Below are positions 8,611-17,856 of a DNA stretch of 64,000 nucleotides, one piece after another; position 1 is the first letter of the stretch, and every line of letters starts with the position of its first letter. Under the pieces are notes generated by a model. It did not search any database. It was not told where the DNA came from and was given only the letters and a program-made list of their open reading frames with translations. The DNA is from JAFDWI01 sp963764215 (GTDB lineage Bacteria > Actinomycetota > Acidimicrobiia > Acidimicrobiales > Iamiaceae). The translations under genes and the position numbers were made by a program. The stretch covers positions 124,001 through 188,000 of the forward strand of contig CAVXRS010000002.1 of the NCBI GenBank assembly GCA_963764215.1, in the 5' to 3' direction.

Positions 8611-9788
8611 TCAGACGAGCTTGACCAGTGCCTTGCGCAGATTGCGGACCGCCTGGGCGATGCGTTGTTCGTTCTCGATGAGCGCGAACCGCACGAACCC
8701 TTCACCGCCAGGGCCGAAGCCGGAACCGGGAGACGTGGCCACGTTCGCCTCTCTGACCAGGTACGAGGCGAACTCCACCGAGCCCATCTCGAGGTACGGT
8801 TCGGGGATCGGAGCCCAGACGAACATCGTGCCCTGGGGCGGCGCGAGCTCCCAGCCGATCCGGTTCAGCCCGCCACACAGCGCATCGCGGCGGGACTGGT
8901 AGATGGGCTGCACCTCACGGGGATGATCCGAGTCTTCGTTCAGGGTGACCGTGGCGGCGATCTGGATCGGTTGGAACGTGCCGTAGTCCAGGTAGCTCTT
9001 CAGCTTGGTGAATGCGCCGCACGACCTCGGGATTGCCGACCAGGAACGCCATCCGCCAACCGGCCATCGAGAACGCCTTGGTCATCGAGTACAACTCGAC
9101 CGCGCACTCCTTGGCGCCTTCGGCCTGCATGATGCTGGGAGGTTCGTAGCCGTCGAATCCAAGCTCTGCGTAGGCGTTGTCGTGGACGAGTATCACGTTC
9201 TTCTCACGGGCGAAGTCGACCATGCGCTGCATGAAGGCCAGGTCCACGCACTTCGTCGTGGGGTTGTGCGGGAACGACAGCACGATCACCCGCGGTTTGG
9301 GCCACGAGTAGAGGTAGGCCTCCTGGACGTTGTCGAAGAAGTCCTCGTCGGCGCCCATGGGGATCTCACGGACGTCGGCACCGGCGAACAGCGGCCCCCA
9401 GATGTGGATCGGATACGACGGTGAGGGCACCGAGCGCGGCGTCGCCCTGGGAGAGCAGCACCCACATCAGGTGGGAGAAACCCTCCTTGGCGCCGATGGT
9501 GGAGATCACCTCGGTGTCGGGTTCCAGGTCGACGTCGAAACGGCGCTTGTAGAGCGCCGCGACCGCCTCGCGGAGCTTCGGGATGCCTTTGGAGGACGAA
9601 TAGCGGTGATTGCGGGAGTTCTGCGCGGCTTCACACAGCTTGTCGACCGCGATCTGAGGAGAGGGGAGATCCGGATTGCCGAAACCCAGGTCGACCACGT
9701 CCTCACCGGCGTGCCGTGCGTCGATCTTCAACTGGTTGATGATCGCGAACACATAGGGCGGCAAGTTGGTGATGCGACGGAACTCCAT
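8611..9788 (-). CDS. alaC: Alanine-synthesising aminotransferase, two frameshifts
   Basis: A fold-type I PLP aminotransferase very close to E. coli AlaC, which transfers the glutamate amino group to pyruvate. Landmarks in order: RITNLPPYVFAI, GFGNPDLPSP, YSSSKGIPKLREAV, SPSYPIHIWGP, LSFPHNPTTKCV, VHDNAYAELGFDG, the PLP-Lys motif YSMTKAFSMAGWRMAF, LDYGTFQPIQIAA and VRFALIEN. Pieces lie in three frames, with shifts near 9430 and near 9007. Each is explained by one base, and the joined length of about 393 aa matches the family. ATG 9788 gives the family start MEFRRI. Members have also been annotated as LL-diaminopimelate aminotransferase; alanine synthesis is the better call. Confidence 0.87.
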
Positions 9789-9846
9789 GGCGCCCACGCT
9801 ATCGGCGCCACCCGCGGCGCCGAGTGTCACTTCGGAGGTGGGCGGG

Positions 9847-10855
9847 TCAGCCGGTCCGTTCGGCGGCCAGGAGTGCGGCACCGATGCCACCGGCCCACTC
9901 CCCCAGCGATGCCCGCTCGATGGGCACCTCGGGCCGCAGTCCGCCACCGAAGAGCAGGTCGGGGAACGCGGCGCGGATCGGGTCCATCACGATCGCCCCG
10001 GCCTCGACGAGCCCACCGCCGATGATCACCACCTCGGAGTCGAGCACGGCCACCAGGTTGGCGATCCCCAGCGCGACCCACCAGCCGAAGTCGTCCATGA
10101 TCTTCGAGCGCGCCTTCGGCTCCTTCGCCGGCCGCCTGGGTGACGTGCTCCCCACGCACGTCCTCGGCGTCGCCACCGGCCAACTCGACCACCCGCGGGG
10201 CGAGGCCGGCGTGGGCCGCGTCGCGCGCGAGCCGGGCCAGCCCGCTGCCCGAGCCGTACCGCTCCCAACAGCCCCGGTGGCCGCAGGGACAGGGAGGCCC
10301 GGTCGGATCCACGACCATGTGGCCGGGTTCACCGCCGAAACCGTTCGCGCCGCGCAGGACCTCGCCCTTCACGGTGATCCCGGCGCCGATGCCGGTACCC
10401 AACGTGAGGAAGAGCGTGTGGTTCTGGCCCCCCGATGCGCCCCGTTCGTGTTCGCCCCACGCGGCGCAGGTCGCGTCGTTGTCGACCGCGGTGGGCAGAC
10501 CGGTGGCGTCGCCGAGCCGTGCGGCGAAATTGAACCGCTCGATGCCGGGCAGGTTCGGCCCGGTGTGCATCACGCCGTCCCGGTCGACCAGTCCGGGCGC
10601 GCCCAACCCGAGCGCGCTCAGGTCGGCGCCGAGCTCACGCTTCGTCTGTTCGCGCAGATCGGCGACCAACTCGACGAGCGCGTCGGCGAGGGCTTCGACC
10701 CCGGCGTGGGGGGTGGGCACGCGTTTGGAGCACAGAATCCCGAAACGCTCGTCGTCGGCGTCCGGGGAGGCTGCGGCGTCGAGGACGACTCCGAGCAGCT
10801 TGGTGCCCCCGAGATCGAGCCCGCACACAAGTCGTCGTTCGTGCCCCGAGTCCAT
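9847..10855 (-). CDS. glk: ROK-family glucokinase, one frameshift
   Basis: ATP-dependent glucose phosphorylation by a ROK kinase. It shows phosphate-1 motif LDLGGTKLLG, active-site VDNDATCAAWGE, phosphate-2 LGTGIGAGI and the ROK zinc motif PCPCGHRGCWERYGSG with its Cys residues. A shift near 10125 moves the last 90 residues (from KEPKARSKIMDDFGWW) to another frame. Joined length is about 335 aa, slightly longer than classical actinobacterial glucokinases (310-320). The start ATG 10855 lies 9 residues before the VCGLDLGGTK motif. It is followed by a 58-base gap before alaC, so co-transcription is possible. Other ROK substrates such as N-acetyl sugars cannot be excluded. Confidence 0.83.
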
Positions 10856-11418
10856 GGGCGGGACGCTACCGGACCCGCCCGGATCTCATCGCCCCACGGG
10901 CCCGGAACAACCGCAGCCGACCCGACCAGCCCGAATTGTGCGTAGTGGATTGGCCGGTGACATGGTCGCAGTAGCCCTGCGACGAGTCCCCGACGCGACG
11001 TCTCTCGAGGGTTTCCTCGGTCATAGACCGGGGTCGCCCAACCCGCGGTCACCCGGCCCTGCCGAGGGGGCTGGTAGTGGGTTGGTGTTGGGTGCTGCCG
11101 CCACCGACTTCGTCGGGGATGGCTTCAAGATCGCCGCGGCGACCCGAGACCGCGCCGGTGAGGGTCAGGGTAGGAGGACGAACGCGGGAGTGTGGCGGGG
11201 ACGCACCACGTGGAAGTGTCGATGATCCAGGGTGGCAATCTCGGTTGCCTTGTGCCGTTCAGCCAACGGCCCCGTGTCGACAATCAACCCGAACCAGGTT
11301 CAGTCGCGTCCAAAACCCTCAGCATAGAAGACCCAGGTGACTCTCATACTGGAAGGATCCCCGGTTCGGGCTCGGGCGCGACGAAGCGCCAGCCGCCCGA
11401 GCTGGTTCGCGGGAATTC
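10856..11418. other. 563-base gap without a supported gene
   Basis: No open frame on either strand has recognisable motifs, a good ribosome-binding site or typical third-position GC. A GGCGC/GCGCC hairpin lies around 11374-11390. A short plus-strand frame (11192-11431) has less biased composition than a typical shadow but no homology I recognise. It separates the minus-strand ROK kinase from the flavoprotein gene, whose stop is at 11419, so it may hold the ROK promoter and a gene remnant. Confidence 0.4.
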
Positions 11419-12842
11419 TCAAAGTCCGTAGGACTCGAGGAGGCGTAACCACACTTCGCTGATCGTGGGGAACGCAGGTGTGGCATGCCAAAGCCGGTCG
11501 AGCGGGACTCTGCCGACCACGGCCACGGTCGCCGCATGCAGCAGGTCGGCGACGTCCTGGCCCACGAAGGTGGCCCCCACGATCACCCGTTCGCTCTCGT
11601 CCACCACGATCCGGCCTGGCCCCGGTACCCGTCGGCGTGGAATGCCGCGCCGGCGACTCCACTCATGTCGACGTCGACCGCACGCACATTCAGGCCGCGC
11701 TCGGTGGCTGCGTCCAACGTCAGACCAACCGCCGCGACCTCGGGATCGGTGAAGATCACCTGGGTGGCCGCGTCGTGATCGGCCGTCGCCCGCAGTGCGG
11801 GGGCGTCGTCGCCTCGCCCTCGGGTGCGGGCGACGATCACATCGCCACACACCCGGGCCTGATACTTGCCCATGTGGGTGAGCAGATTGCGGCCATTGGC
11901 GTCACCGACGGCGTAGAGCCATCCACCGTCCACCCCGGGCACCACCAACGAATCGTCCACCTCCAGATAGCCCCCGGGTTCCAGCCCGATCGATTCCAGT
12001 CCCAGATCATCGGTTGCCGGACGTCGGCCGAGCGCCGCGAGCACCTCGTCACCGACGATGGTCGAACCGTCGCCGAGGGTGACCGTCACCGCACCCCGAC
12101 CTGGACTGCCGTCTGTCGAAGCCGCTCGGTCGACCCTGGCCACCTGAGTCTCGAGGCGTACGTCCACGCCGGCTTCCGCCAGGCCTTCGGTGACGAGGCC
12201 CGACACGAAGCCCTCGGTGCGGCGGAGCATGCGGTGGTCACGCGCGACGAGCGTGACCTGCGATCCGAGTCCGGCGAAGAACTGGCTCATCTCGCAGGCG
12301 ACGACACCGCCGCCCAGCACTACCAGACGCTCGGGAATCCAACTCGACGTGGTCGCCTCACGGTTCGTCCACGGTTCGACCTCGGACAACCCGGGGATCG
12401 GCGGCACGGCCGGATTCGTGCCGGTCGCGAGCACCACCGCGTGGTCGGCGCGGAGGGTCCGTTCGCCGTCGCTTCCCTCGACCACGACCGTGTGTTCACC
12501 GGCGAGCCGCCCATGCCCGCGGTACAGCTCCACACCGATATCGGCCAGCCACTTCGCCTGGGACCGGTCCGACCCGCTGGTCATGTCGTCTCGACGGGCG
12601 AGCACCTCGGGCGGATCGATCGTCGCAGGCGTCAGACCACGCAATCTCCGGGTGGCCGTCGCCGCATGGATCGGTCGCAGCACGACCTTGGTGGGCACGC
12701 ACGCGTAGTAGCTGCACTCACCACCCACCAGGCGAGACTCGACGATCGCCACCGACAGCCCGTCCCGGCGCGCCCGGTCGGCGACGTTCTCGCCCACCGG
12801 ACCGGATCCGATCACGATCACGTCGAAAGTGTCAGAAACCAT
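11419..12842 (-). CDS. Class I pyridine nucleotide-disulfide oxidoreductase-like flavoprotein, one frameshift
   Basis: An FAD/NAD(P)-binding protein of the lipoamide dehydrogenase/mercuric reductase family, about 474 aa. The FAD site is VIVIGSGPVGENVA, followed by the redox disulfide in GGECSYYACVPTK (CX4C), an NAD(P) site VVLGGGVVACEMSQFF and the FAD-contact block LYAVGDANGRNLLTH. In lipoamide dehydrogenase the dimer domain ends with HPTxxE. Here it reads FPTISEVWLRLLESYGL, so the catalytic His is Phe. That suggests the substrate is not lipoamide. A shift near 11625 puts the last 68 residues in another frame. The start ATG 12842 begins MVSDTFDVIVIGSG. Substrate is unknown; quinones or thiols are possibilities. 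Confidence 0.8.
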
Positions 12843-12905
12843 GACCCAGTATGGGCACCCGATGGTGCCCCCGCACCGATCCGGCCAACTCCGGCTCGGC
12901 TCTGC

Positions 12906-13567
12906 TCAGTCCTCGGAGATCCGAATGTGCTGGAAGCCGTCCCCGTCTTCTGCGTCGTCCTCGTTGTCGCCCGAACCGGACGTACCGTGTCTGGTCGTCG
13001 GCGACGCAGCCCGCACGACTTCGGCGGCGATCCCCCGCAGTGATTCCACGGCGGTGCCGATCGCATGGGGATCAGCCACCAATTCCTCGGCCGCATCCAA
13101 TGCGTTGCGTGCCGCTCCGATCAGCTCCAGTGCGGCGTTCTGGAACAGCTCCACGCCCTCGGCGGTCCGGTGCGAGCGGTCTGAGTCCGTGCTGCGGTGC
13201 ATCGTCGGACGTGTCGAACGTCGCGGTGCCCGAGTCGAGGTCGTCCCAACCGTCGCCCCACAGATCGTCATGTTGGCGGTGATCGGACGACCCTGACTTG
13301 CGCTCCGAGCTGGTCGCCTCGGTCGCGGCGGCGGTTCGAGCAGCAGCACTGTCCTCGGGCGCCTGCTTCGCAGTCGATTTCCGAGCGGCGCCCTTCGCGC
13401 GTCGAGGCCTTCTTCGCCGGCGCCGCCTTGCCGGCCGTTGAACTCCGAGCAGCCCGCTTTGTTGCCGGCTTCTTCGCCGCGGACTTCTTCGCCGGGCCGG
13501 ACTTCTTCGCTGCGGCCCGTTTCGCCGTGGGCTTCTTCGCAGTACCGGACTTCTTCGTCGGGCTCAT
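12906..13567 (-). CDS. Lysine/alanine-rich histone H1-like protein, frameshifted
   Basis: About 220 residues. The first 50 are repeats of AKK/AAKK type (SPTKKSGTAKKPTAKRAAAKK), as in histone-H1-like and HupB-tail sequences that bind DNA without specificity. A long acidic and serine-rich middle (HDDLWGDGWDDLDSG) follows, then an amphipathic helix (ALELIGAARNALDAAEELV) and an acidic tail. The middle and end lie in other frames, with shifts near 13390 and between 13150 and 13200. Its ATG (13567) overlaps the stop of the ArsA-type gene (TCAT on the plus strand), so it is translationally coupled to it. The role is unknown; nucleoid or nucleic-acid binding is inferred from composition only. Confidence 0.65.
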
Positions 13568-14809
13568 CGGCTTCCCTTCCTTCTGGTCGCAGCGCCGGTT
13601 CTTCGTCGATCCTTTCCGGGGCCACCGAAGTGCACGGCGAGAACCCCGTCCGTCAGCTTCGCCCCGGTCACCTTCCTGCGTCGCAGCGCATCCGGAAGGG
13701 TCACGACCCTACGATACGGCCCGACCCGGATCGACAACTCCTCACCCGATCGGGCGAGGTCGAGTTCGTCGGACTCAGCGAAGGGAAGCACCAGGTCGAG
13801 TTCGGCGCTGCCGTCGTCGTGGGTCGACACCGAAAGCGGCTCCCCTTCGTGCAGGCGGGCTGCAGCGTCCAGCTCACCGTAGATCTCCGCGCCCAGCGCC
13901 CGCAGCGAAGCAACGCCGACCACCTCGTGATCGGCCAACCCGGCACGCAGGATCGGGAGCGGGTCGAATCCGGCAGCGATCTCCTCGAGATGCTCGGCCT
14001 GCAGGGCTTTCCACCGCGTCGAACCACGGATCGGTGACCGCGTCGGGGATGAGCCGATTCGCCACGACCGCATCGACCCGATAGCCGAACAGCGACAGGT
14101 AGGTGTAGGTCCGCCGGGCTTCGGCGATGACCATCTTCTCCGGGTTCACCACCAGCCGGATGCTCGTCGTCGCCGGGTCGCTGAGCACCTCGCGCACCCC
14201 GTCGAGTCGGGCGTAGAAACGTTGACCGGCCCCGAAGACCGCGTCGTCGGCCACCGGAAGGTCCGACACCCGCGACAGCACCGGACCGACCAGCCGGTTG
14301 AGCCGCCGCCCGACGGGAAACACCCGGTCCATGTACCACGAGAGGATGTCGGGCAACGAGAGCAGCCGGATCGTCTCCGCGGTCGGCGCACAGTCGACGA
14401 CGACCACGTCCCAGTCCCCCGAGGCGACATAGGCGTTGATGTCGCTGAGCGCGAAGAACTCGTCGAGGCCCGGGCAGCACCGAGAGTTCCTCGGCACGGA
14501 TGCCCTCCAGCCCGGCCCAGTCGAAGACCTCCATCAGGTACGCCTGGATGTCGGCCCAGGAGTCCTCCATGCGGTCCTGGGCATCGAGCTGTTGGCCCCA
14601 GAGATGCTCGTGACCGTCGACCGGAACGGCAAGGGGCCCGAGTTCGACGTCGAAGGCGTCGGCCAACGAATGCGCCGGATCGGTCGAGAGGACGATCGTG
14701 TCGCAGCCCCGCATCGGCGCAGCGCAGTGCGGTCGCCGCAGCCACGCTGGTCTTTCCGACTCCGCCCTTTCCGGTGAACAGCAGCACCCGCGTCGCGGGT
14801 GCGGCTCAC
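13564..14809 (-). CDS. ArsA-family (Get3-like) ATPase, several frameshifts
   Basis: A single-domain P-loop ATPase of the ArsA/GET3 family, about 410 aa. The deviant Walker A is LLFTGKGGVGKTSVA near the N-terminus. The switch region STDPAHSLADAFDVELG and the Walker B-like VVVDCAPTAETIRLLSLP follow, and NPEKMVIAEARRT is characteristic. Frames change near 14788, 14700, 14470 and 14010, yet no motif is lost. GTG 14809 overlaps the stop of the SRPBCC gene. GTG 14787 immediately before LLFTGKGG is an alternative start that avoids the first shift. No arsenite genes are nearby. Coupling with an SRPBCC protein and a nearby pimB copies a mycobacterial order (from memory Rv2184c, Rv2185c, Rv2188c), which points to an envelope-related or unknown role, not arsenic resistance. 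Confidence 0.78.
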
Positions 14810-15257
14810 GCGTCGGCCGCCGCGTGGAGCTGTTCGACCCGGGCCTTGAGATCCTGCAGCGCCGTGTGGATGATCTTGATCTCGGCCCGGTGCTTGACGA
14901 TGTTGGGCAACGGGACGACCAGCTCGACCTCGAGGTCGTAGCGCACCTCGGTCCGTCCCGGGTCGTCCGTGGAGCGGGACGAAGGTGTAGGCACCGTCGA
15001 GTTTCGTGGTCAGCTCCCCCTCGTCGAGCACCCAGGCGATCCGGACCGGCACAGCCGGAGAAGTCGTAGCGCAAGGAGTAGGTGGTGCTCCGACCCAACG
15101 CGGCCACCCGGAAGGTGACCCGCAGCGGACGTCCGTCACCGTCGCGGTCGATCACCGTGGCCTCTTTGATGTCCGGCGCCCATTCGGGGTAGCGCTCGAT
15201 GTCAGCGGCGACCGCGACGCACGCGGCCACCGGCGCCGCGATCATCGAGGGTTTCAT
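14806..15257 (-). CDS. SRPBCC (polyketide cyclase/START-like) protein, frameshifted
   Basis: A protein of about 150 aa with the helix-grip fold of the START superfamily, which forms a deep hydrophobic ligand pocket. Typical elements are VAADIERYPEWAPDIKEATV near the N-terminus, TFRVAALGRSTTYSLRYDF and the C-terminal long helix AEIKIIHTALQDLKARVEQL. Shifts near 15055 and 14975 split the middle strands across frames. ATG 15257 starts MKPSMIAAPVAA. It precedes the ArsA-type ATPase with a GTGA overlap. A mycobacterial homologue occurs in the same place beside the ATPase and PimB genes (recalled). The ligand is unknown; a lipid is a reasonable guess. Confidence 0.7.
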
Positions 15258-15324
15258 GCTGTAGTGAGTGATCTGCCATCGCTGAGTTCCTGAGGGGTCT
15301 TCCGCTCGTCCAGGACGCCCAACT

Positions 15325-16085
15325 CTAGTCCGTCGCGGGCACCGGCCGGCCGGTGTGATCGTCACCGACGGTGGCACTCGGGCGTTCCGACGCGCCGTCG
15401 ACGAACGGAGCGACCACGCCGGTCGCGCTCAGATCGGCGTTTGCGGCGACGGCGACGGAACAACTGGTCGAAGTCGTCGGGGTCCTCGTTGCGGTCGGCC
15501 GGCTCGGGGGCATCGGCGTCTGCGACTCGGGGGCCCGACGCTTCGGGCGCCGGTCATCTGCGCCGGTGGCGGAATCGTCGCTCGCGGATGTCCGGGCGTG
15601 GTCCGATCCGGGTGCCGAGGCCGATTTCCGTTCGCCGACCACGATCGGCGCGAAGTCCCCTTTCCGCGCGGCGTGGAGCGCCATCGTCCCGAGTCCGTAC
15701 ATCGGGGCGAGAATGCCGAACGCGACCGCGGTGAAGGGACGGATCGACGCCGCCGCGACCGCGACCACGACCTGGAGTCCCAACAGCACGCGGAACGCCC
15801 GTGCCGTTCGGACCGGAGCCGCCCCGGAGAGCCAGATCACGCCCGCCATGGTGACCTGCTCGTCGCGGCTGCGACCGGCGGCGAGCACGAACGCCACCAT
15901 GAACATCGCCGACCCCACGACGAACATGCTCGCCGACCAGGCAAGACCGTGACCGCAGCAGGGACGCCCGTGGGTTGGATCACCGCGACGAGCTGCACCA
16001 CCCCGAAGACGGCGGTCACCGCGATCCCGGCCCGCAGGTCGAGCGGTCGCGGGTCACTCGACACGGGTGCGTCCGAAGAGCTCAT
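15325..16085 (-). CDS. Small integral membrane protein with about four TM helices, one frameshift
   Basis: About 250 residues. Hydrophobic segments are RAGIAVTAVFGVVQLVAVI, MFVVGSAMFMVAFVLAAG, VLLGLQVVVAVAAASI and TAVAFGILAPMYGLGTMAL, followed by a long polar Ser/Thr/Pro-rich tail likely in the cytoplasm. A shift near 15945 joins the first helix to the others. ATG 16085 overlaps the stop of pimB, so it is coupled to the mannosyltransferase. I do not recognise a family. The gene sits between pimB and the SRPBCC gene, which suggests a role linked to envelope lipid or glycolipid handling (inference). Confidence 0.65.
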
Positions 16086-17250
16086 CGTCGCCGCGGCGCC
16101 ACCGATTCGAGTGACGCCTCCAGTTTGCGGGCCAGCAGGTCGTAGTCGAACTCCTCGACCGCCCGGCGGCGTGCCAGGCCGCCCATCCGCACACGCATTC
16201 CGTCGTCGAGCAGGAGACGCCGCATCGACGAGGTCACCTCTCCGACCGAGCGCGGGTCGCTCACCACCAATCCGGTCTCGCCGTGGGCGACGGCGTCGGC
16301 CGAGCCGCCGCTCCGACCGGCGATCTGGGGGACACCGCACGCCGCCGCCTCGAGGAAGACGATGCCGAATCCTTCCTGCTCGAGCCCGAACCACCGGTTC
16401 CGGCAGCACATCGCATAGAGATCGCTCATGCCGTAGAAGTCCGCCAGCTCGTCGTCTCCACCCGGCCGACCAACCGGGCCGGTGCGCCCGAATCGGCGAT
16501 CAGGCGACGCAGTCTCGCTTCGTCCCGACCGGTCCCGCCGATCAGCACCTCGAGGTCGCCGAACTCGGCAGCCAGTCGCGCACTCGCTTCGATGAGCACG
16601 TCCATCCCCTTGCGGGGAACCAGACGACTCAGGCTCACCACCAGCCGGGCGTCCTCGCCGACACCGTAACGCGCCCGGATCTCGGCTCTCCGGCGGGTCG
16701 AGCTCACCGTGAACCGGTCGTTGTCCACTCCGGGAGGGATCACGCAGGTGGGAAGCGGACCCTCGGCGATCCGCTCGGCTTCCGCGGCCGGGAACGTGCC
16801 TCCGGCGATCACCAGTGCCGCCCCACGCAGGACCTTCGCCATGGATCGGCGCACCAGGGGAGCCGCACCCGGGACCGTCACCTCCGCCCCGTGGACGACC
16901 ACGGCATAGGGCACGTCGAGCGCGGGTCCGATGCGCCCGAGCGGGAGGACCGGGTCGAGGATCACCACCTCGGCGCCGAAACGCCCCGCCAGCTCGTCGA
17001 CCCGACGGATCAGACCGGGATGGGGAACCAGAATCGGCTCGGCCGATCGGTCGATTCGGAACGGTTGCGCGGCATCGAATTCGGCCGCTCCGAGATGTGG
17101 CGTGGTGTACACGAGGACGTCGTCCGGATCGAACCGCCGCCAGAGCTCGTACAGGTACGACTGGATTCCGCCGTGCTTGGGTGGAAAGTCGTTGGTGACG
17201 AGCAACTGCCGCACGATGCCGCGCCCCGGAATCCAGTCGGGTCGACTCAA
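16082..17250 (-). CDS. pimB: GT4 alpha-mannosyltransferase, PimB-like, one frameshift
   Basis: Family GT4 glycosyltransferase, about 389 aa, closest in my recollection to mycobacterial PimB', which adds the second mannose to phosphatidylinositol mannoside on the cytoplasmic face. Motifs: VTNDFPPKHGGIQSYLYELW for the acceptor side, VVHGAEV, VIPPGVDNDRF, SLSRLVPRKGMDVLIEA for the nucleotide site and the EX7E motif in EQEGFGIVFLEAAACGVP. A shift near 16450 separates the last 120 residues. Start candidates are TTG 17250, overlapping the DUF3039 stop, and GTG 17214, which begins VRQLLVTNDF as in PimB. I include the former. Predicted product: mannosylated phosphatidylinositol. Confidence 0.83.
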
Positions 17251-17507
17251 CCCAGCGCGTCACGCATGGCGAGGATCTCGGTGAGGATCTCCAGGCAACG
17301 TTCACACGGGGGAAGCGATTTCGGATCGCGGCTGGGAACGAACACCTGGCCGCAGAGCGCCTCGACCGGCGTGCCCTCGACGTAGGCGCTCGTGACGATC
17401 GCGTCGGCGTCGGCGCCGTTCTCCCGGCTGATGACGTGGGCCACCTTGGGCGGCTCCTGCTCGGTGGAGGGATCGGCCACCTGCGGTTTCGACAGCGTGT
17501 CGCTCAT
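17247..17507 (-). CDS. DUF3039 protein
   Basis: An 86-residue protein of the actinobacterial family DUF3039. It carries ALCGQVFVPSRDPKSLPPCERC, whose three Cys (ALCG, PPCERC) resemble a metal or disulfide site, and the C-terminal ILTEILAMRDALG helix. Function is unknown. ATG 17507 gives the family start. Its stop overlaps the pimB TTG, so expression is coupled. Confidence 0.85.
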   Translation of the reverse strand: MSDTLSKPQVADPSTEQEPPKVAHVISRENGADADAIVTSAYVEGTPVEALCGQVFVPSRDPKSLPPCERCLEILTEILAMRDALG

Positions 17508-17525
17508 GGGCGGAAACCTTCCTGA

Positions 17526-17765
17526 TCAGTCCACCACGGACCCGGTCGGGGTCTCGGCATCGTCCACGAACGTCTCCACCTCGGCCGACGGCCCGCACCA
17601 CCGGCACACCACCGATTCGAGCTGCTCGTCGAGCACCTCGGCGTCCTCGACCTGGAGCGCCCCGCCCACCGAATAATGGTGGAACGCCCGGGTCCGTTGC
17701 GTGGTGGTCACGTCGAAGCGGGTCAGGTTGCCGCACGTTCGGCAGCGGTAACGGGTCGTGGTCAC
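17526..17765 (-). CDS. Small zinc-ribbon protein
   Basis: A 79-residue protein with two CxxC pairs, CRTCGN near residue 8 and CRWCGP near residue 54, consistent with a four-Cys zinc ribbon. An acidic C-terminus follows. No family name is certain. GTG 17765 begins TTTRYRCRTCG. A -10 hexamer TACGCT lies 7 bases upstream with no Shine-Dalgarno, so the transcript is probably leaderless. It heads the run of minus-strand genes through pimB and the ArsA-type ATPase, 18 bases before DUF3039. Confidence 0.7.
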   Translation of the reverse strand: MTTTRYRCRTCGNLTRFDVTTTQRTRAFHHYSVGGALQVEDAEVLDEQLESVVCRWCGPSAEVETFVDDAETPTGSVVD

Positions 17766-17772
17766 AACGGCC

Positions 17773-17778
17773 AGCGTA
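17773..17778 (-). promoter_or_regulatory. -10 element of the zinc-ribbon/pimB operon
   Basis: Minus-strand TACGCT ends 7 bases before GTG 17765, the spacing expected for a transcript that begins at the start codon. No convincing -35 is seen. Confidence 0.4.
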
Positions 17779-17856
17779 CCGGTGGCCCCCCTGGCGGCAG
17801 AAGCCAGGGCGAGACGGGCGGACCCCGAACGCCTGTTCGGCTAACCTGCTCGGGGC

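Noticed and set aside
13564..14809. Arsenical resistance operon
   Set aside because: The ATPase is ArsA-like, but there is no ArsB, ArsC, ArsD or metal-binding ArsR. The ArsR-fold regulator at 63016 has no metal Cys and lies 48 kb away.
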